Source of the DNA: Erythroxylum novogranatense
Taxonomy: Eukaryota; Streptophyta; Magnoliopsida; Malpighiales; Erythroxylaceae
Assembly: GCA_029891385.1 (NCBI GenBank)
Contig: CM057231.1
Span: forward strand, 20,119,300 to 20,183,299
Direction of reading: 5' to 3'
Length of the DNA stretch: 64,000 bases
Shown: positions 34,800 through 47,195 of the stretch, one piece after another
Position numbering within the stretch: position 1 is the stretch's first letter
Layout: every line of letters starts with the position of its first letter
The notes under the pieces: generated by a model
What the model was told of the DNA's origin: nothing
The model's database searches: none
Seen by the model: the letters and a program-made list of their open reading frames with translations, nothing else
Made by a program: the position numbers and the translations under genes

Positions 34800-36493
34800 A
34801 TGTACGTTATTCGTTCGAATCAATCCGAGAGTTTACAGTACAATCCTGAAATTGAGAAAACATCAAAGGCATTAAGAAAGCAGACAAAAGAAAGACGACA
34901 AGTACTGAGAGAAGAACGACAAAGGGAAAGAAACATGGATGAAAATTGTACTTTACGCCAACTGGCTGCTCCAACTGAGGACCGACATCCTCATTGCATT
35001 ACTTTTCCAAATTTGGGTGATAACAACACTTTTGAGTTGAAGTCGGGATTGATTCATTTGTTACCCACTTTTTGATGTACATTGGGAGAAGATCCTTATA
35101 AGCACCTGAAGGAGTTTGATGTTGTTTGTATGGGGATGAAGCTTACAAATGTCACTGAAGAGCAGATAAAGCTGAGGGCTTTTCCCTTTTCTTTGAAGGA
35201 CGATGCCCAAGACTGGTTATATTATTTACCTGCTGGAAGTATTAGAAAATGGGTGGAGATGAAGAAGTTATTTTTGGAGAAATTTTTCCCAGCTACCAGG
35301 GCCGCCAATATCAGAAAAGAAATTTGTGGCATTCGACAAAACAACAGAGAGTCATTATATGAATATTGGGAGAGATTTAAGAAGTTGTGTGCAAGTTGCC
35401 CTCATCATCAAATCAACTAGAAACTGTTGATTCAATACTTTTATGAAGGTCTTTCACCAACTGAGAGGAGTATGATAGATGCTGCAAGTGGAGGAGTGCT
35501 AGTTGATAAAACACCAGCAGCTGCATGGGAATTGATCTCAACTATGGCTTCTAACTCTCAACAATTTGGAGCTCGGAACGATTATGGTTCAAGACATGTT
35601 AATGAGATGGAGTTTCACATTGGAAAGAAGACTAGATGATTTGACTTCTTTAGTGGCGTCAACTCATGGTATCTAGGAAAGAGGAAGTTAAGACTTGTGG
35701 AATTTGTTCTATGGTTGGCCATCCTACAGATATGTGTCCTACTTTACAAGAAAACCATGTTGAAGAAGCTAAGGTAATGGGTGATTATTTGGGACAACCT
35801 CAGAGGAAGTATGACCCATTTTCAAACACGTATAATCCGGGTTGGCAAGATCATCCAAATCTCAGTTATGGCAATAATCAGGGACAACAAGTAAGTTCTA
35901 ATTTTCAGCCATATAAGCCACCTTATGTGCCTAGACAGCAGCAGCAAATGGGACAAAGTTCTGGTGCGAATAATTCTTTGGAGGACATAGTCAAGACATT
36001 AGCCACGAATACTGTGAATTTTCAACAAAACTCCATGAAATTTCAGCAAGATACACAAGCCAGCATACAGAATCTTGAGACTCAAATGAGCCAAATGGAG
36101 ATTGCTATTAATAGGCTGGAGGCACAAAATTCAGGAAAGCTTCCTTTTCAATCTGAGATGAGTCCAAAGAAGATCGCATGTGCTATTACACTTCGAAGTG
36201 GAAAAGAGTTAAAGGAACCTACCCCAAAGTTTTCTAAGCGAGAGGTGGAAGAAGAAGTAGAGAAAGAAGTTCCAAAGCAGTCACAAGAGAAAAAGGAGGA
36301 TGATTCTTCCATTTTCGTGCCTAAGTTCAGTGTACAACCTCCTTTTCCTAGCAGGTTTGCCAAACAGAAAAAGGAGGAGCAACAGAAAGAAATTTTGGAA
36401 ACTTTCCGTAAGGTGCAGGTAAATATTCCTTTACTTGATGCTATTAAACAAATTCCTCGTTATGCTAAATTTCTTAAGGAACTTTGTACCTAA
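34800..36493 (+). pseudogene. Athila-like gag
   Basis: Gag starts at ATG 34800 with a basic N-terminus. A TGA at 35073-35075 follows FELKSGLIHLLPTF. The retrotransposon gag domain is readable in 35082-35420 and 35427-35639 (EEQIKLRAFPFSLKDD, YYLPAGSIRKW, NRESLYEYWERFKKL, QYFYEGLSPTERSMIDAASG), divided by a TAG at 35418. After a frameshift, 35666-36493 holds a CCHC-like knuckle (CGICSMVGHPTDMC), a Gln-rich linker and an acidic/basic tail leading to protease. The order and motifs are those of Athila gag. Inactive through at least three lesions. Confidence 0.85.
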
Positions 36494-36520
36494 AAGAGAA
36501 AGTTAAGTGGCAATGAAAAG

Positions 36521-39500
36521 GTGCGACTGGGTGAGAATGTTTCTGCTGTGTTCCAAAAGAAGTTACCTCCTAAATGTCCAGATCCAGGTATGTTCACAAT
36601 CCCTTGTAAAATAGGTAATTTGGAAATTGAGAAAGCATTGTTGGATTTAGGTGCTTCGATTAATGTTATGCCTCAATCTATTTATGAATCTTTGAATATG
36701 GGGCCTCTGAAAGAAACTGGTGTCATAATCCAACTTGCTGATCGATCTAATGCCTATCCAAAGGGTGTTCTTGAGGATGTCCTAGTTCAAGTCGATAATA
36801 TGCTCTTTCCTGCTGACTTTTATGTTTTACTGATAGGTAATGAAGATTCATCCACTTCAGTCCCAATTTTATTGGGAGGACCATTTTTGAAAACTTCCAG
36901 AACAAAAATTGATGTCTATGATGGGTCTTTGACTATGGAGTTTGATGGTGATGTGATTAAGTTCAATATTTATGATTCCATGAAATTTCCTAATGATGAT
37001 CATTCTTTTGTTTCTGTGAGTTTTCTTAATACTTTAGTGCAGAAACATTCAGGTTTAGATGGACCAGATAAGTTATGGATTGCATTGGAAAATAGCTTGG
37101 ATATTCGTGAAGGAAAACACTAGCTGATTTTCTTGCAATTCTGAAGAATGGATAACACTATCCGATTTTAGAGCGAAGCAAATTCTTGGAGGAGCAGTAC
37201 GTTTTCGGAACTCAATAGAAATAATTCAAGTTGTTGCCATCTCTCATACACCACCAAAATTGGAGTTGAAGGCTCTTCCAGGTAACTTGAAATATGTGTA
37301 TTTAGGTGAGCATGAAACTCTTCCTGTTATTATTTTGAGCACATTGACATCTTTGCAGGAAACGTAGTTATTAAGTATTTTGAAAACTTACAAAGATGCT
37401 TTTGGATGGACTGTGGCAGATTTGAAAGGGATTAGCCCATCAATTTGTATGCACCGAATTTTATTGGAAGATGGAGCTAAGGAAATAAGACAGCCACAAC
37501 GAAGATTGAACCCACCAATGATGGAGGTAGTCAAAAGGAGATTCAAGCTCTGATGTCTTTGGAATAATCTATCCAATTTCAGAAAGTAAATGGGTGAGTC
37601 CAGTACAAGTGGTTCCTAAGAAGACTGGAGTAACTGTGGTAGAGAACACGTCAGGTGAATTAGTACCCACCCGTGTACAAAATGGGTGGAGGGTTTGTAT
37701 TGATTACCGAAAATTAAATTCAGTTACTCACCAAGATCATTTTCCACTTCCTTTTATTGATCAGATGCTTGAAAAACTTGCAGGAAAAACTCATTATTGT
37801 TGTTTAGATGGTTACTCAGGTTATCATCAAATTTCTGTTGCACCAAAGGACCAGGAAAAAATGACGTTCACATGTCCTTTTGGCACCTTTGCGTATCGAT
37901 GAATGCCTTTTGGACTATGTAATGCACCTGCCACATTCCAAAGATGTATGGTAAATATTTTTTCTGATTATGTGGATGATCAGATTGAAGTTTTATGGAC
38001 GACTTTACAGTTTATGGTGAGTCTTTTGATACTTGCTTGATTAACCTTGAGAAAATTTTAGAACGTTGCTTTGAAAATAATTTGATTTTGAATTATGAAA
38101 AATGCCATTTTATGGTTGATCAAGGGATAATCTTAGCCCATGTAGTGTCTTCTAAGGGAATTGAGGTTGATAAGGCTAAGATAGAAATCATTGAATCTCT
38201 TCCTTACCCCGTAAGTGTACGGGAAGTGTGTTCTTTTCTTAGACATTCAGGTTTCTATCGACGCTTTATCAAAGATTTTTCGAAGACCGCTCAACCTTTA
38301 TGCAAGTTACTTCAAAAAGATGTGGAGTTCAAGTTTGATGAAGCATGTAGGAAAGCATTTGACGAATTAAAGGAGAAGCTAATTTCTTCTCCAATAATCC
38401 GACCTCCATACTGGAGTCTTCCATTTAAGATGATGTGCGATGCGAGTGACTATGCGTTAGGTGTTGTTCTGGGGCAAAGGATGAATAGAGCACCGCATGT
38501 GATTTACTATGCTTCAATGATGCTAAAAGACGCCCAAAAAAACTATTCAACAACAGAAAAAGAATTATTGGCAGTTGTTTTTGGGTTAGAGAAGTTCCGT
38601 TCATATTTGTTGAGCACACATGTCATAGTTTATTCAGATCATGCTGCGTTGAAGTATTTGTTGTCGAAAAAGGAAGCAAAGCCACGTCTTATTCATTGGA
38701 TTCTGCTACTGCAAGAATTTGATGTGGAGATACGGGACAAAAAGGGAACTGAAAATCTGGTTGCAGATCACTTTAGTCGTATCCGTCTAGACAAAACTTC
38801 GCACGATCTGAAGATGAATTTCGATTTAACATCTATTCGCCACACAACAGTAACACCTTGGTATCTTGACATAGTCAATTTTACGATTACCAAGTCTTTA
38901 CCTAGTACTTTATCACGAAATGAAAAGATAAAATCAAAAGAGAGGCTAAATATTATGCATGGGATGAACCACATCTGTGGAAATATTGTTCTGATCAAAT
39001 TATTAGGCGATGTGTAACTGATGATGAGATCCCTTCAATATTGAATTTTTTCCATTCTTTTGCATGTGGTGGACACTTTGGTCCTAGAAGGACAGCCCGT
39101 AAAGTACTTGAATGTGGTTTGTTTTGGCCTAAACTGTTTTATGATGCTTATATATTTTGCAAGTCTTCTGATCGATGTCAAAGAACAAGTGGTTTAGGAC
39201 CAAAAGACCAAATGCCGCTCACGAATATCCTGGTATGTGAAATTTTTGATGTGTGGGGAATTGATTTTATGGGCCCTTTTCCTTCATCTTTCGATAAGAC
39301 ATATATTCTCGTTGCTGTGGATTAAGTTTGAAAATGGGTTGAAGCTAAGGCGACTCATACTGATAATGCCAAAGTTGTTGTTGATTTTGTTAAATCTCAT
39401 ATTTTTGTCAGGTTTGGAGTACCTAGAGCAATAATCGGTGATCATGGACTCATTTTGTAATTGAATTTTTGAGGCTTTATTGAAGAAATATGGTGTTATG

Positions 39501-40151
39501 CATCGAACTTCAACAGCATACCATCCCCAAACAAGTGGACAAGCTGAAGTTTCTAACAGGGAAATCAAGTCAATTTTGGAGAAAGTGGTTAATCCTAACA
39601 GGAAGGATTGGAGTTTGCGCTTAGACGACGCACTATGGGCATACAGGACAGCATATAAAACTCCTATTGGTATGTCACCATACAGGTTAGTATTAAGAAA
39701 ACCTTGTCGCTTACCTGTAGAATTGGAACATAAAGCTTATTGGGCTGTCAAACAATGCAATTTGGATTTAACTGAGGCTGGAATAAATCGAAAATTACAA
39801 TTGCAAGAGTTGGAAGAGATACGTAATGAAGCTTATAAGAGTGCGAAAATCTATAAAGAAAAGACTAAGGCTTTTCATGACAAAATCGTAACTAGAAAAG
39901 AATTTTCCATAGGTCAAAAGGTCCTTCTTTATCACTCGAAACTAAAGCTTTTTCCTGGTAAATTACGATCTCGTTGGATAGGTCCATTTGTTGTTTCTAA
40001 TGTTTTCTCACACGGTGCAGTTGAAATTCAGAGTTTGGACACTTTTAAAGTGTTTAAAGTTAATGGACATCGATTAAAACCATATTATGAGAATTTACAG
40101 GTTGAAGCTGTGGATGAAATTGAACTGGCTGAGCCAGTTTACTCTGAGTAA
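36521..40151 (+). pseudogene. Athila-like pol: protease, RT, RNase H, integrase
   Basis: Protease (36521-37120) keeps DLGASINVMP, the form normal in Athila. RT starts after a broken link (37130-37590); 37594-37902 has WRVCIDYRKLN and LDGYSGYHQI, ends at a TGA where Arg is expected, and continues with MPFGLCNAPATFQRC. The catalytic MDDF is at the start of the open stretch 37995-39014, which also carries RNase H ([36 protein letters not shown]). Integrase (39041-40148) shows the zinc region (GGHFG...CKSSDRCQ), WGIDFMGPFP, then stops near 39325 and 39460, then [19 protein letters not shown] and a C-terminal part ending [10 protein letters not shown]. Four or more lesions. Confidence 0.88.
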
Positions 40152-41835
40152 GTTAATGGTTTTTCGTCTAGCTAATATGACGTTAAAGAAGCGCTCTTGA
40201 TAGGCACCTCAAGATTTATTTTAATTCAAGTTTTTTTGCATTTTTGTTTTCATTTCATTTTATTTATCGTAGTATTCTAAAAAAAAACTGCGTTGGGGGT
40301 TGCATGGTTCATTCTCCATTAATGTTACTGACGTTATTCTTGTTTTTGAATGGGATAATTAAAGAGTTACATGGGTTATGGGCCTTTGCTAAAAAGAGGT
40401 GTGCGTTTCATTCCAAAACGCACAGGCAGAAGAGAAGTGCAGATTAGACCGATTGGCGCAGCAACAAGTTCCACCGTCTTTTCCACCAACACATTGATGC
40501 ATTGACAGAGAAGCTTCTTCAACCTTTACTTTCTTTATTTTCTTGTGTTTTTCTTGTTGTGAGTACATTGAGGACAATGTAGATTAAGTGTGGGGGAAGC
40601 ATTGAATGTTTGTATGACTGTGTGTTTAGAATTTACTGTTTCTTGGTTTATTTTGATTTTTTTTCTTCTTTTAATTTGCATGGGATGTGTGTTAAACCAT
40701 GAAATTCTATCTTAGTAGTTGGAATGAGACTGAATTTCGTGCTTGAAGTCAAATTAGGCCAGTTGAATAGATGGTGAATCATGCTGATTGATTAAAATAG
40801 TTGGGTACATAAGCTTGCTAAAAAAAAAAAGATGCTTGAGTGATTAGATAATGTATGAAAGCATAATGGATTTTCAATTGAGCCTATGTGAGGATTTGAG
40901 CCAATATGACTCAATTCAATAGTCATTTCATTTCTTTTTGTGTGTGATACTCCCTTAGGTGATTACCTTCAGAACTTGCTCTGAACCGGTTTGAATCTAT
41001 TAGATGCATGCAAAATAGAAATGATTAAGGCCATTTTTCTTTTAGCCCTTGACTTAAATGACCCACCTATCTTAATTACCTTTGCAAACCCCTTTGAGCC
41101 TTTACCCATTTTGTTTCAAAAAAAAAACTCATTCTGAAACAACAAACCCTGTTAGCCTTACCTATTCACAAGTTTAATAAAACACTGAGTTAGCTAGTTT
41201 TGGGACTTTTGGCTTTATTTTGTTTTCTGAGAAGAGTTCACTAGTACTTCTACTCATATAGCACATTGTGTTTAGTTGCTGTTCCCTTAGTAAAAAAAAG
41301 AAAAAATATCAAGTATAGTAGAAATAATAAATTTTGAGTAGTTAGTTTACATGTAATTCTCAGAAATACGTTTTGTTGTCCCTTGGTTTCTTTAGTGCTT
41401 TATGACTGCTTGTGAAAAAAAAACCCTTCCAAATTCTTTTGACTCACCTTAACCTTAGCCCCATTACAACCTCAAATAAAGCCCTTTTGATCTATTTTAA
41501 CATGTAATCACTGTAGAGGAGAATTGGTGTATTTGCAAGCCTATGGTAGTGTGATTTTCTATAGGGAGTTTTTGAGCGAAACACAACCTATAAACACTTG
41601 TGTGAAATGAGTGAATCCTGTGAGGAAAATCCATTGTGAGTTTACGCTTATCTTTGAACGATAGTTTCATAAGTTGAGTTTGTTTATGTGCACCGATGAA
41701 AACTAATCATGATTTGTGTGGTAGCTTGACATTCGTTTGGCCAAAATTTGATTGATTACATGCGTTTGGTTTCTTTGAAAATAAATTGATAGAATTTGAT
41801 GGTCATGTTTAATTTGCTCGAGGGCGAGCAAAAGG
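40152..41835 (+). other. Athila-like 3' spacer without env ORF
   Basis: This is 1.7 kb of T-rich, non-coding sequence between pol and the 3' LTR. Athila elements often carry an env-like ORF here, but I see no open frame longer than about 70 codons and no recognisable env motif. An extra purine tract, TTAAGTGTGGGGGAAG, lies at 40584-40599 after GAGGACAATG. Confidence 0.7.
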
Positions 41836-41852
41836 TTAAGTGTGGGGGAGTT
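41836..41852 (+). other. Polypurine tract, Athila-like
   Basis: TTAAGTGTGGGGGAGTT ends at the 3' LTR. Its first 14 bases recur at 40584. Confidence 0.85.
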
Positions 41853-44347
41853 TGTTAATGTCTTTATTTTCTATCTATTTGTGTGTTAATTTTCTTTATT
41901 CTTAAGGTTTGAAGTTATACTTAATAGAAATTAATTGTGTTTTATGTCAAGGTGCATTTTGGAACCAAATAGAAAGAACCGCAACAATTTTGGGACAAAA
42001 AGAGCTGAGCTAGATGTTAACCTTAATTAGACGTGATTTCGTGTAACAATCGGGAACTTAAAAGGATGAAACGCAGCTTGAGATGCATTTTGGCTCAAAA
42101 CGCATAAGCAGAGGCAAAATAAATCACGCAATAAGAGTCAGGTGGAATAAAAGAGTGGGCTCCAAATTAATACAAAATAACACAACAAGAAGCCAACAGT
42201 TGATGCAAGGGATTTAAGAGTAGCTAAATAAATTGTCACAACACGTGGAGGCAGCTGGTGTCATTTTTGAGGTAGCTAAAACGAAATTGAAGAAAAAGCT
42301 ACAGAGGAAATGCAACATATGGAAACACAAGTCTCTTCAATGTGGTGTCAATTTTTAATTAGCATTAGCACATGGGAGAAGCAACACGTGGAGGAGGCAA
42401 GAAATTAAATCAACAGTGGAGAAATTTTAGGCTCTTTAATGGTCCCATAAGTCAACAATAACAGCTTGAAGAATCGTTGGAGGCTCTTGATTGGAGGGCT
42501 TTTTAATTGACCCATGGAGGCACAACGTGGAGAGCAAATTGGCCTAGCAAAATAAATTGAAGCAGTAGACGCTAGAGCCACAGTGCAGCCACGCATAACT
42601 CAGGCAGAAAAATCACGCAAGAGAGAAATTAAATCAGAAGCGTGTTGGGTGGCATTTTAATTGTCAAAGACACGTGTAACATGCACAGGAGAAAAAGTGA
42701 GTGGCAGACGCGACAACAAGGTTTGATTGCAACCGACAGGTGGCATAAAAAGAGGAAATTAATTGGCTTTGGAGAGCTGCGTCTACGGAGAACAACAGGA
42801 GAGAAGGCCGTGAAATAAAAGGACAGCTGGAGTCAATTGAGGGTAAAATACAAGCAGCTGGCGGCGCGACAATGAAAAATGAACGGGAGACTCAGGCGTG
42901 AGAGTCGGCACGCACAACAAGAAGAAAATCAGCAAGCAATAAATACGCAGAGTAAAACACAAGAAGCGTGGCTGCAGGAGGTTTAATTGTCAAATTAACT
43001 TGACGAAAAGCAAAGCAGGAGTTGAATTGGGAGCTATGGAAAGTTGTGTTGATAGAAGGAGCTTCACGTGGAATAAAATACAGGCAGCAGGCACAAGGTG
43101 AATTAGCTGAAATGAAAACGTAACTTACGGAAAAATAAGGGGGATGACATTTTATGGTTTAATTGTCTAATATGAGCCAGAGGCAACGCATAGGGAGGCA
43201 GATCAATGGTAGAGAAAACAGCTGAGAAGGATGACCCAACGTTTGAAGTGCAAATAAAGGAATAAATTAGCAGGCGTGAAAACAAACAGAAACAAGATGA
43301 GGAGTGCGGCGGCAGCTGCTAAAATCAACACAAATCCCAAAATTAATGAAGAAAATAACGCAAAAGAAAGGCTTTAAAATGAAGAAAGGCAGAGGCAGCA
43401 TGGGGTTGGCGAGATATGATAAGAACGAAGGTACGGAAATAAGGTGGAGAGAGGAATGAAAAGAAAAGAAAAGAGAGCAGCGTGGAATTAAATTCTGGAG
43501 ATTGCCGCAGATAGAAAAGAAGAGAAGAATGTCTACAACAGTCTCAATGTTTGGAATAGATAGGGAAATTATGATGTTGGGTAAATAAATTTTATTTCTT
43601 GGTGTACGGAATCCTAGTTATTGAATATTGCTTGTTGTGAGACTTATGTTCTTTATTTCAATCAATTTATTAGTCAAGTATCAATTATTTTTCTGGGTCA
43701 TTGTTTGATTGTTTAATTTGACAGCTAGGTGCGCAACTAGTTTGTATTTTTATTCAATCAATTGCTAGATTAGAAAGGTTGACGTTCAATTCTTTTAATC
43801 AAAGGTAATGACTAGGATTTTTGTCTACTACGTTAGGGACATGGTTCTAGGAAAAATAATTGTCTAGGCTAAATGTACATCGTATGTATGTTGTTTAGTT
43901 CGTCGATTTTCTTGATTCGTAAAGCTATTAATTAATTAAATCTGAGATCGTATCCAGGTTATTAGTTAATAAGGGTTAATTCAAATACATGTTTTGGTTA
44001 ACTAAGCATAAGAGAAAATAGGTAAAGAAATTTACCACGATGAATGCTGAACTAATAAATTGGTTATTTTTAGTGTCAATGATCAACGCAAATTCAATAA
44101 CGAAGGAGACCGGAAACCAAGATTTATTTCTATAAATCTCATTATTTTGTTTCTAGTTATTTTTCAATTTCAATTTCCAATTAATTTATGTTTAATTCCC
44201 AAATTGCAAAACCCCTTTTCTTATTGTGTAACTACTAACGTCTGAATTCCTCGTGGGAACGATCTCGACTTTCCACTACTACATTAATTTGTGTTGCAGG
44301 AAGTTGGATTTTTTTTAATATTTGGTTGCAGGCGATAGCATTCACCA
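41853..44347 (+). repeat. Athila-like 3' LTR
   Basis: This 2495-bp LTR is colinear with 32271-34762 and ends ATTCACCA just before the CCTGC duplication. Confidence 0.92.
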
Positions 44348-45677
44348 CCTGCTGGGGAGGGGAGAAGAGAGCTGAGCCCGTGGAGGAATGGGAGCCCAAT
44401 GAAGGACCCACGCAGCCTGGAGACGATGTCGTCCCTTTGAGGGCTGATCTACTTCCTGAAACGCCCAAATTGGTTCTCCGCGGGTGCCTCGCGTCTCAAG
44501 TGGACGAGGAACTTAGGGATTTTCTTGGGCGGGAGTCAGTTCCGGACGAGGAGTAGCCAACTAGATTCCTAGGCGAGTCGACCGTTATGGGGAAAGCCGT
44601 TGGGCCGTCTTACGACGCCTCGGGAGTGAGGGCCGCTAAACAGGAGCCCCGGGAGCCAACAACCAACCCATTGGTGGTACTATCCTTATGAAACCCGGAG
44701 GTGGGAGGAGGAGGCCGGCGAGGCCGTCGAGTCACCTGCATCCAGGGTCCAAAATCGGAGGAGTGGGGGTGAACGGCGTAGGGGTCGCTGATGGGCTGGC
44801 CAGAGGCTGGTGGGTGTGGATCCGTAGGAGACGGTGTTGGACCAGGTGGAGGCTCAGGTCGCGAGGGGCAGACATCGATCCCGTGCCCTACCCGGCCACA
44901 GTGGAGACAAATCTGAGGGAGACCCTCATAGGCGACCTGAATGTGTTCCCCGTCTAAGTCCACCATCGATCGGAGAGGCGTGCTGAGATCTAAGGTGACA
45001 GCTACGCGGGCGAAACGGCCACAGAAGGTCTGCTAGGTTGTTTCGTCAATTTTCACGGTCTTCCCAACCAGATTGCCGAGAGCAGCAAGGATAGAAGGAT
45101 GATAGCGGGTGATAGAGAGACTGATAAATCGTACCTAGGAAACTACATGGGTAATGTGTGTGGAGGAGGGCCGAAATTCCGGGGTCCAAGGTTGGACCGA
45201 TAGGACGTGGCCGACGACGATCCACGGTCCTTGCGTTAAGGTATGTATATAGTCCCTCTCTTCCTTAAAGTTGACCAAATAAAAATCATTTTCCAAGTCA
45301 ACGATTTTCAAGGGACCTGTCGGATGCCACAAGCTGAGAAGACGATCTTGGAGCAAAGTGAATCCCATTCGTCGTCCCAGAAGCTTGATCACAATGGCTG
45401 GAGCCCAGATATTATCTAATTTGGTGCGGAATGTGGAAGACAGATCGATACCCAAACCTTGGGGTCCCTGAATTAGGTTAATGTCGCCCTCCTCCAGTTC
45501 AATGGCCGGTTCTTCTGGCCAGGGGAGATCGAGTACCGGGTTGGTCTGGTTGGAACTTCCTGAAATGGCCACGCTATAACTAGGGGGAGAAGGGTTGCTT
45601 GGTAGTTCAGGTGGAGGAGGGTCTTCCTCATGTTCACGCAATCGAACTTTTTTGGCAGTGTGGGTTGTGGAAGCCAT
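44348..45677 (-). pseudogene. LINE ORF1, 5' part: DUF4283 and zinc knuckle
   Basis: ORF1 of the nested LINE starts at ATG 45677 (MASTTHTAKKVRLREHEE). A Ser/Pro-rich N-terminus of about 55 residues precedes the DUF4283 domain (IELEEGDINLIQG, IKLLGRRMGF, LENDFYLVNFKEE, GPWIVVGHVLSVQPW). A TAG at 45137-45135 sits where Trp is found in the copy at 1-610, and another at 45035-45033 follows. The next open stretch (44966-44610) carries VDLDGEHIQVAYEGLP and a zinc knuckle, CLHCGRVGHGIDVC, then a Pro-rich region. The product would bind LINE RNA. Both nonsense changes are consistent with G-to-A decay. The Athila-like element interrupts it at 44348; it resumes at 32270. Confidence 0.87.
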
Positions 45678-45851
45678 TGTGCGGTGGTAGGGAGAAGCGG
45701 CCGGAACGACCCAAGGTATTATATCGGTGGCTCAAATGATTCGGAGAGGTTATTGTAGCAGGGATTGTAATTGCGCAAAGTTACTGTAGCAGTAATGTTA
45801 CTGTAGCAAAGTACTGTAGCAGTTGAGAGCATAAAAAAAGTACTGTAGCAG
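45678..45851 (-). promoter_or_regulatory. LINE 5' UTR with TGCTACAGTA repeats
   Basis: This is the presumed 5' UTR and internal promoter region of the LINE. TACTGTAGCA (TGCTACAGTA on the sense strand) occurs exactly at 45782-45791, 45799-45808, 45812-45821 and 45841-45850, and once with a mismatch at 45751-45760. The last copy lies at the very 5' end, touching the target site. The function is unknown. Confidence 0.7.
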
Positions 45852-47195
45852 TTCTCTTTTTTTGGTAGTAATGTTATTATTGTTTTTCAAACTTGAAAAA
45901 CATCTTGCCTTTTAAAACCAACCAACACATCCTTTAAAGCCTCCGTCTTTTGCTTTCTTTCCCATTTTGATTTTTTGTTTTTTTAATAAACAATAATTAT
46001 TATTTATATAATGAAATAAAATAAAACTATTTTATTTTATAATTATTTCTAAAATAGAATAGAATAAACTATTTTATTTTGTTAATTTATTTTGTACAAG
46101 AGAATTTCCAATATTAATTATATTTTCTGTGCTAGCAAAAAATATAATAATATGCTATATAGATTATTTAATAAAGTATCTCATAATAAATTAAATAATC
46201 ATAAATGGAAATTATTATACTCGTAAGTGTGTGACCACATAGGTTTATCACTAAGTCGGTAGTAATTAATCTAATTAATTATTAATCGAATTTGACGTTT
46301 AGCAACACTACTCAACGACCGGATAGTGTGAAGTAACAACTTTACAAAGACAGAACCTTAGTTTAAGGATAATGTATTATTATCTTCCATCATTACAACT
46401 CTAGATTATCCTAATATATGGTTAAACTGTCAAACCTTATTAGATAACCAACTATGTTACATGCCAATCATTAATGATTGGTGAATGACTTAGAAAACTC
46501 CTTTTCCTCATTCATTCAATCGCCTTGGCCAAGGTCCTGAAACAACCATTAAGATTAATGACAACATAGAGTTCAAACTCATTACCTAGAGTCGATGGAT
46601 CCCATCTTGATTCACCACTAATCAGATAGGTACTTAATTACATCTAATGATCATTCAACTAGCATCTTTACACACTAGGTGTCAGATATCAAAACATAAT
46701 AAGTGACCTATCGATTACTATGATGATCTCAGGTCAAAGGAAAAATATACATTTAAATCCTTATGAGAATATCCCACTTGATAGTTAATAGGTAATATTA
46801 ACCATTAGGAATTCTCAGTTTAGTCAGTTCAATGATCATATCTCTATATGCATCATCTATATATGTAACTTAGTAAATGAGATCTACTAATATCTATCCA
46901 ATAGATACTAATATATAAATATTGATCTAACCGGATCATTAAAGTCCTTATTTGATGATTTTATGATCAAGAACATTTTTAGATTAAATTCTAAAGACTT
47001 GACTCTCATTATCATAATATCTATTATTATGACAAGTGTATAAATTTAATTAAAGACTTATCATATTAAAATAAAAACAATAAACATAATATGATAATGA
47101 AATCATTTTCCATGTTATTAATCAAAATTAATAATCACAAAACTAAAGTATTCAATCTATTACATAATGATTGGGTCATAGGCATAATTCCAACA
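45852..47195 (-). repeat. Copia-A 3' LTR, right piece (LTR 5' end)
   Basis: It resumes the LTR broken at 3990 and ends ATTCCAACA, as the 5' LTR does at 55978. About 170 bp here (about 46247-46415) are missing from the 5' LTR, and the 5' LTR has about 30 bp near 54860-54890 that are missing here. Confidence 0.88.

Larger units (their letters stand above)
32266..44352 (+). mobile_element. Athila-like Gypsy retrotransposon
   Basis: The element occupies 32271-44347 (12.1 kb) with perfect TSDs CCTGC at 32266-32270 and 44348-44352. LTRs are 2492 and 2495 bp (TGTTAATG ... CACCA). A degenerate primer site follows the first LTR and a TTAAGTGTGGGGGAG tract precedes the second. Gag, protease, RT, RNase H and integrase are in Gypsy order on the plus strand. 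Gag motifs (FPFSLKDDAQDWLYYLP, ESLYEYWERFKKL), the DLGAS protease and the long LTRs are typical of Athila. The usual Athila env-like ORF is not found. It sits in LINE ORF1. Confidence 0.9.
3991..45851 (-). mobile_element. LINE with three LTR elements nested inside
   Basis: This minus-strand L1-type LINE, about 6.1 kb without insertions, sits in the Copia-A 3' LTR. Its 3' end is at the left: ORF2 stops at 4024, about 20 bp of 3' UTR follow, and then comes poly-T at about 3993-4003. Its 5' UTR ends at 45851. The LTR motif TTCTCTTTTTTT occurs at both ends (3988 onward and 45852-45863), giving a TSD of about 12 bp with one edge blurred by the T-run. Its four pieces run in order on the minus strand: 45851-44348, 32270-31928, 27145-25576 and 6716-3991. 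ORF1 stops at 27009 and ORF2 starts at 26985, so the intergenic gap is 23 bp. Confidence 0.87.

Noticed and set aside
45782..45850. tRNA or microRNA-like gene in the TACTGTAGCA repeats
   Set aside because: No cloverleaf or long hairpin can be drawn; direct short repeats explain the pattern.
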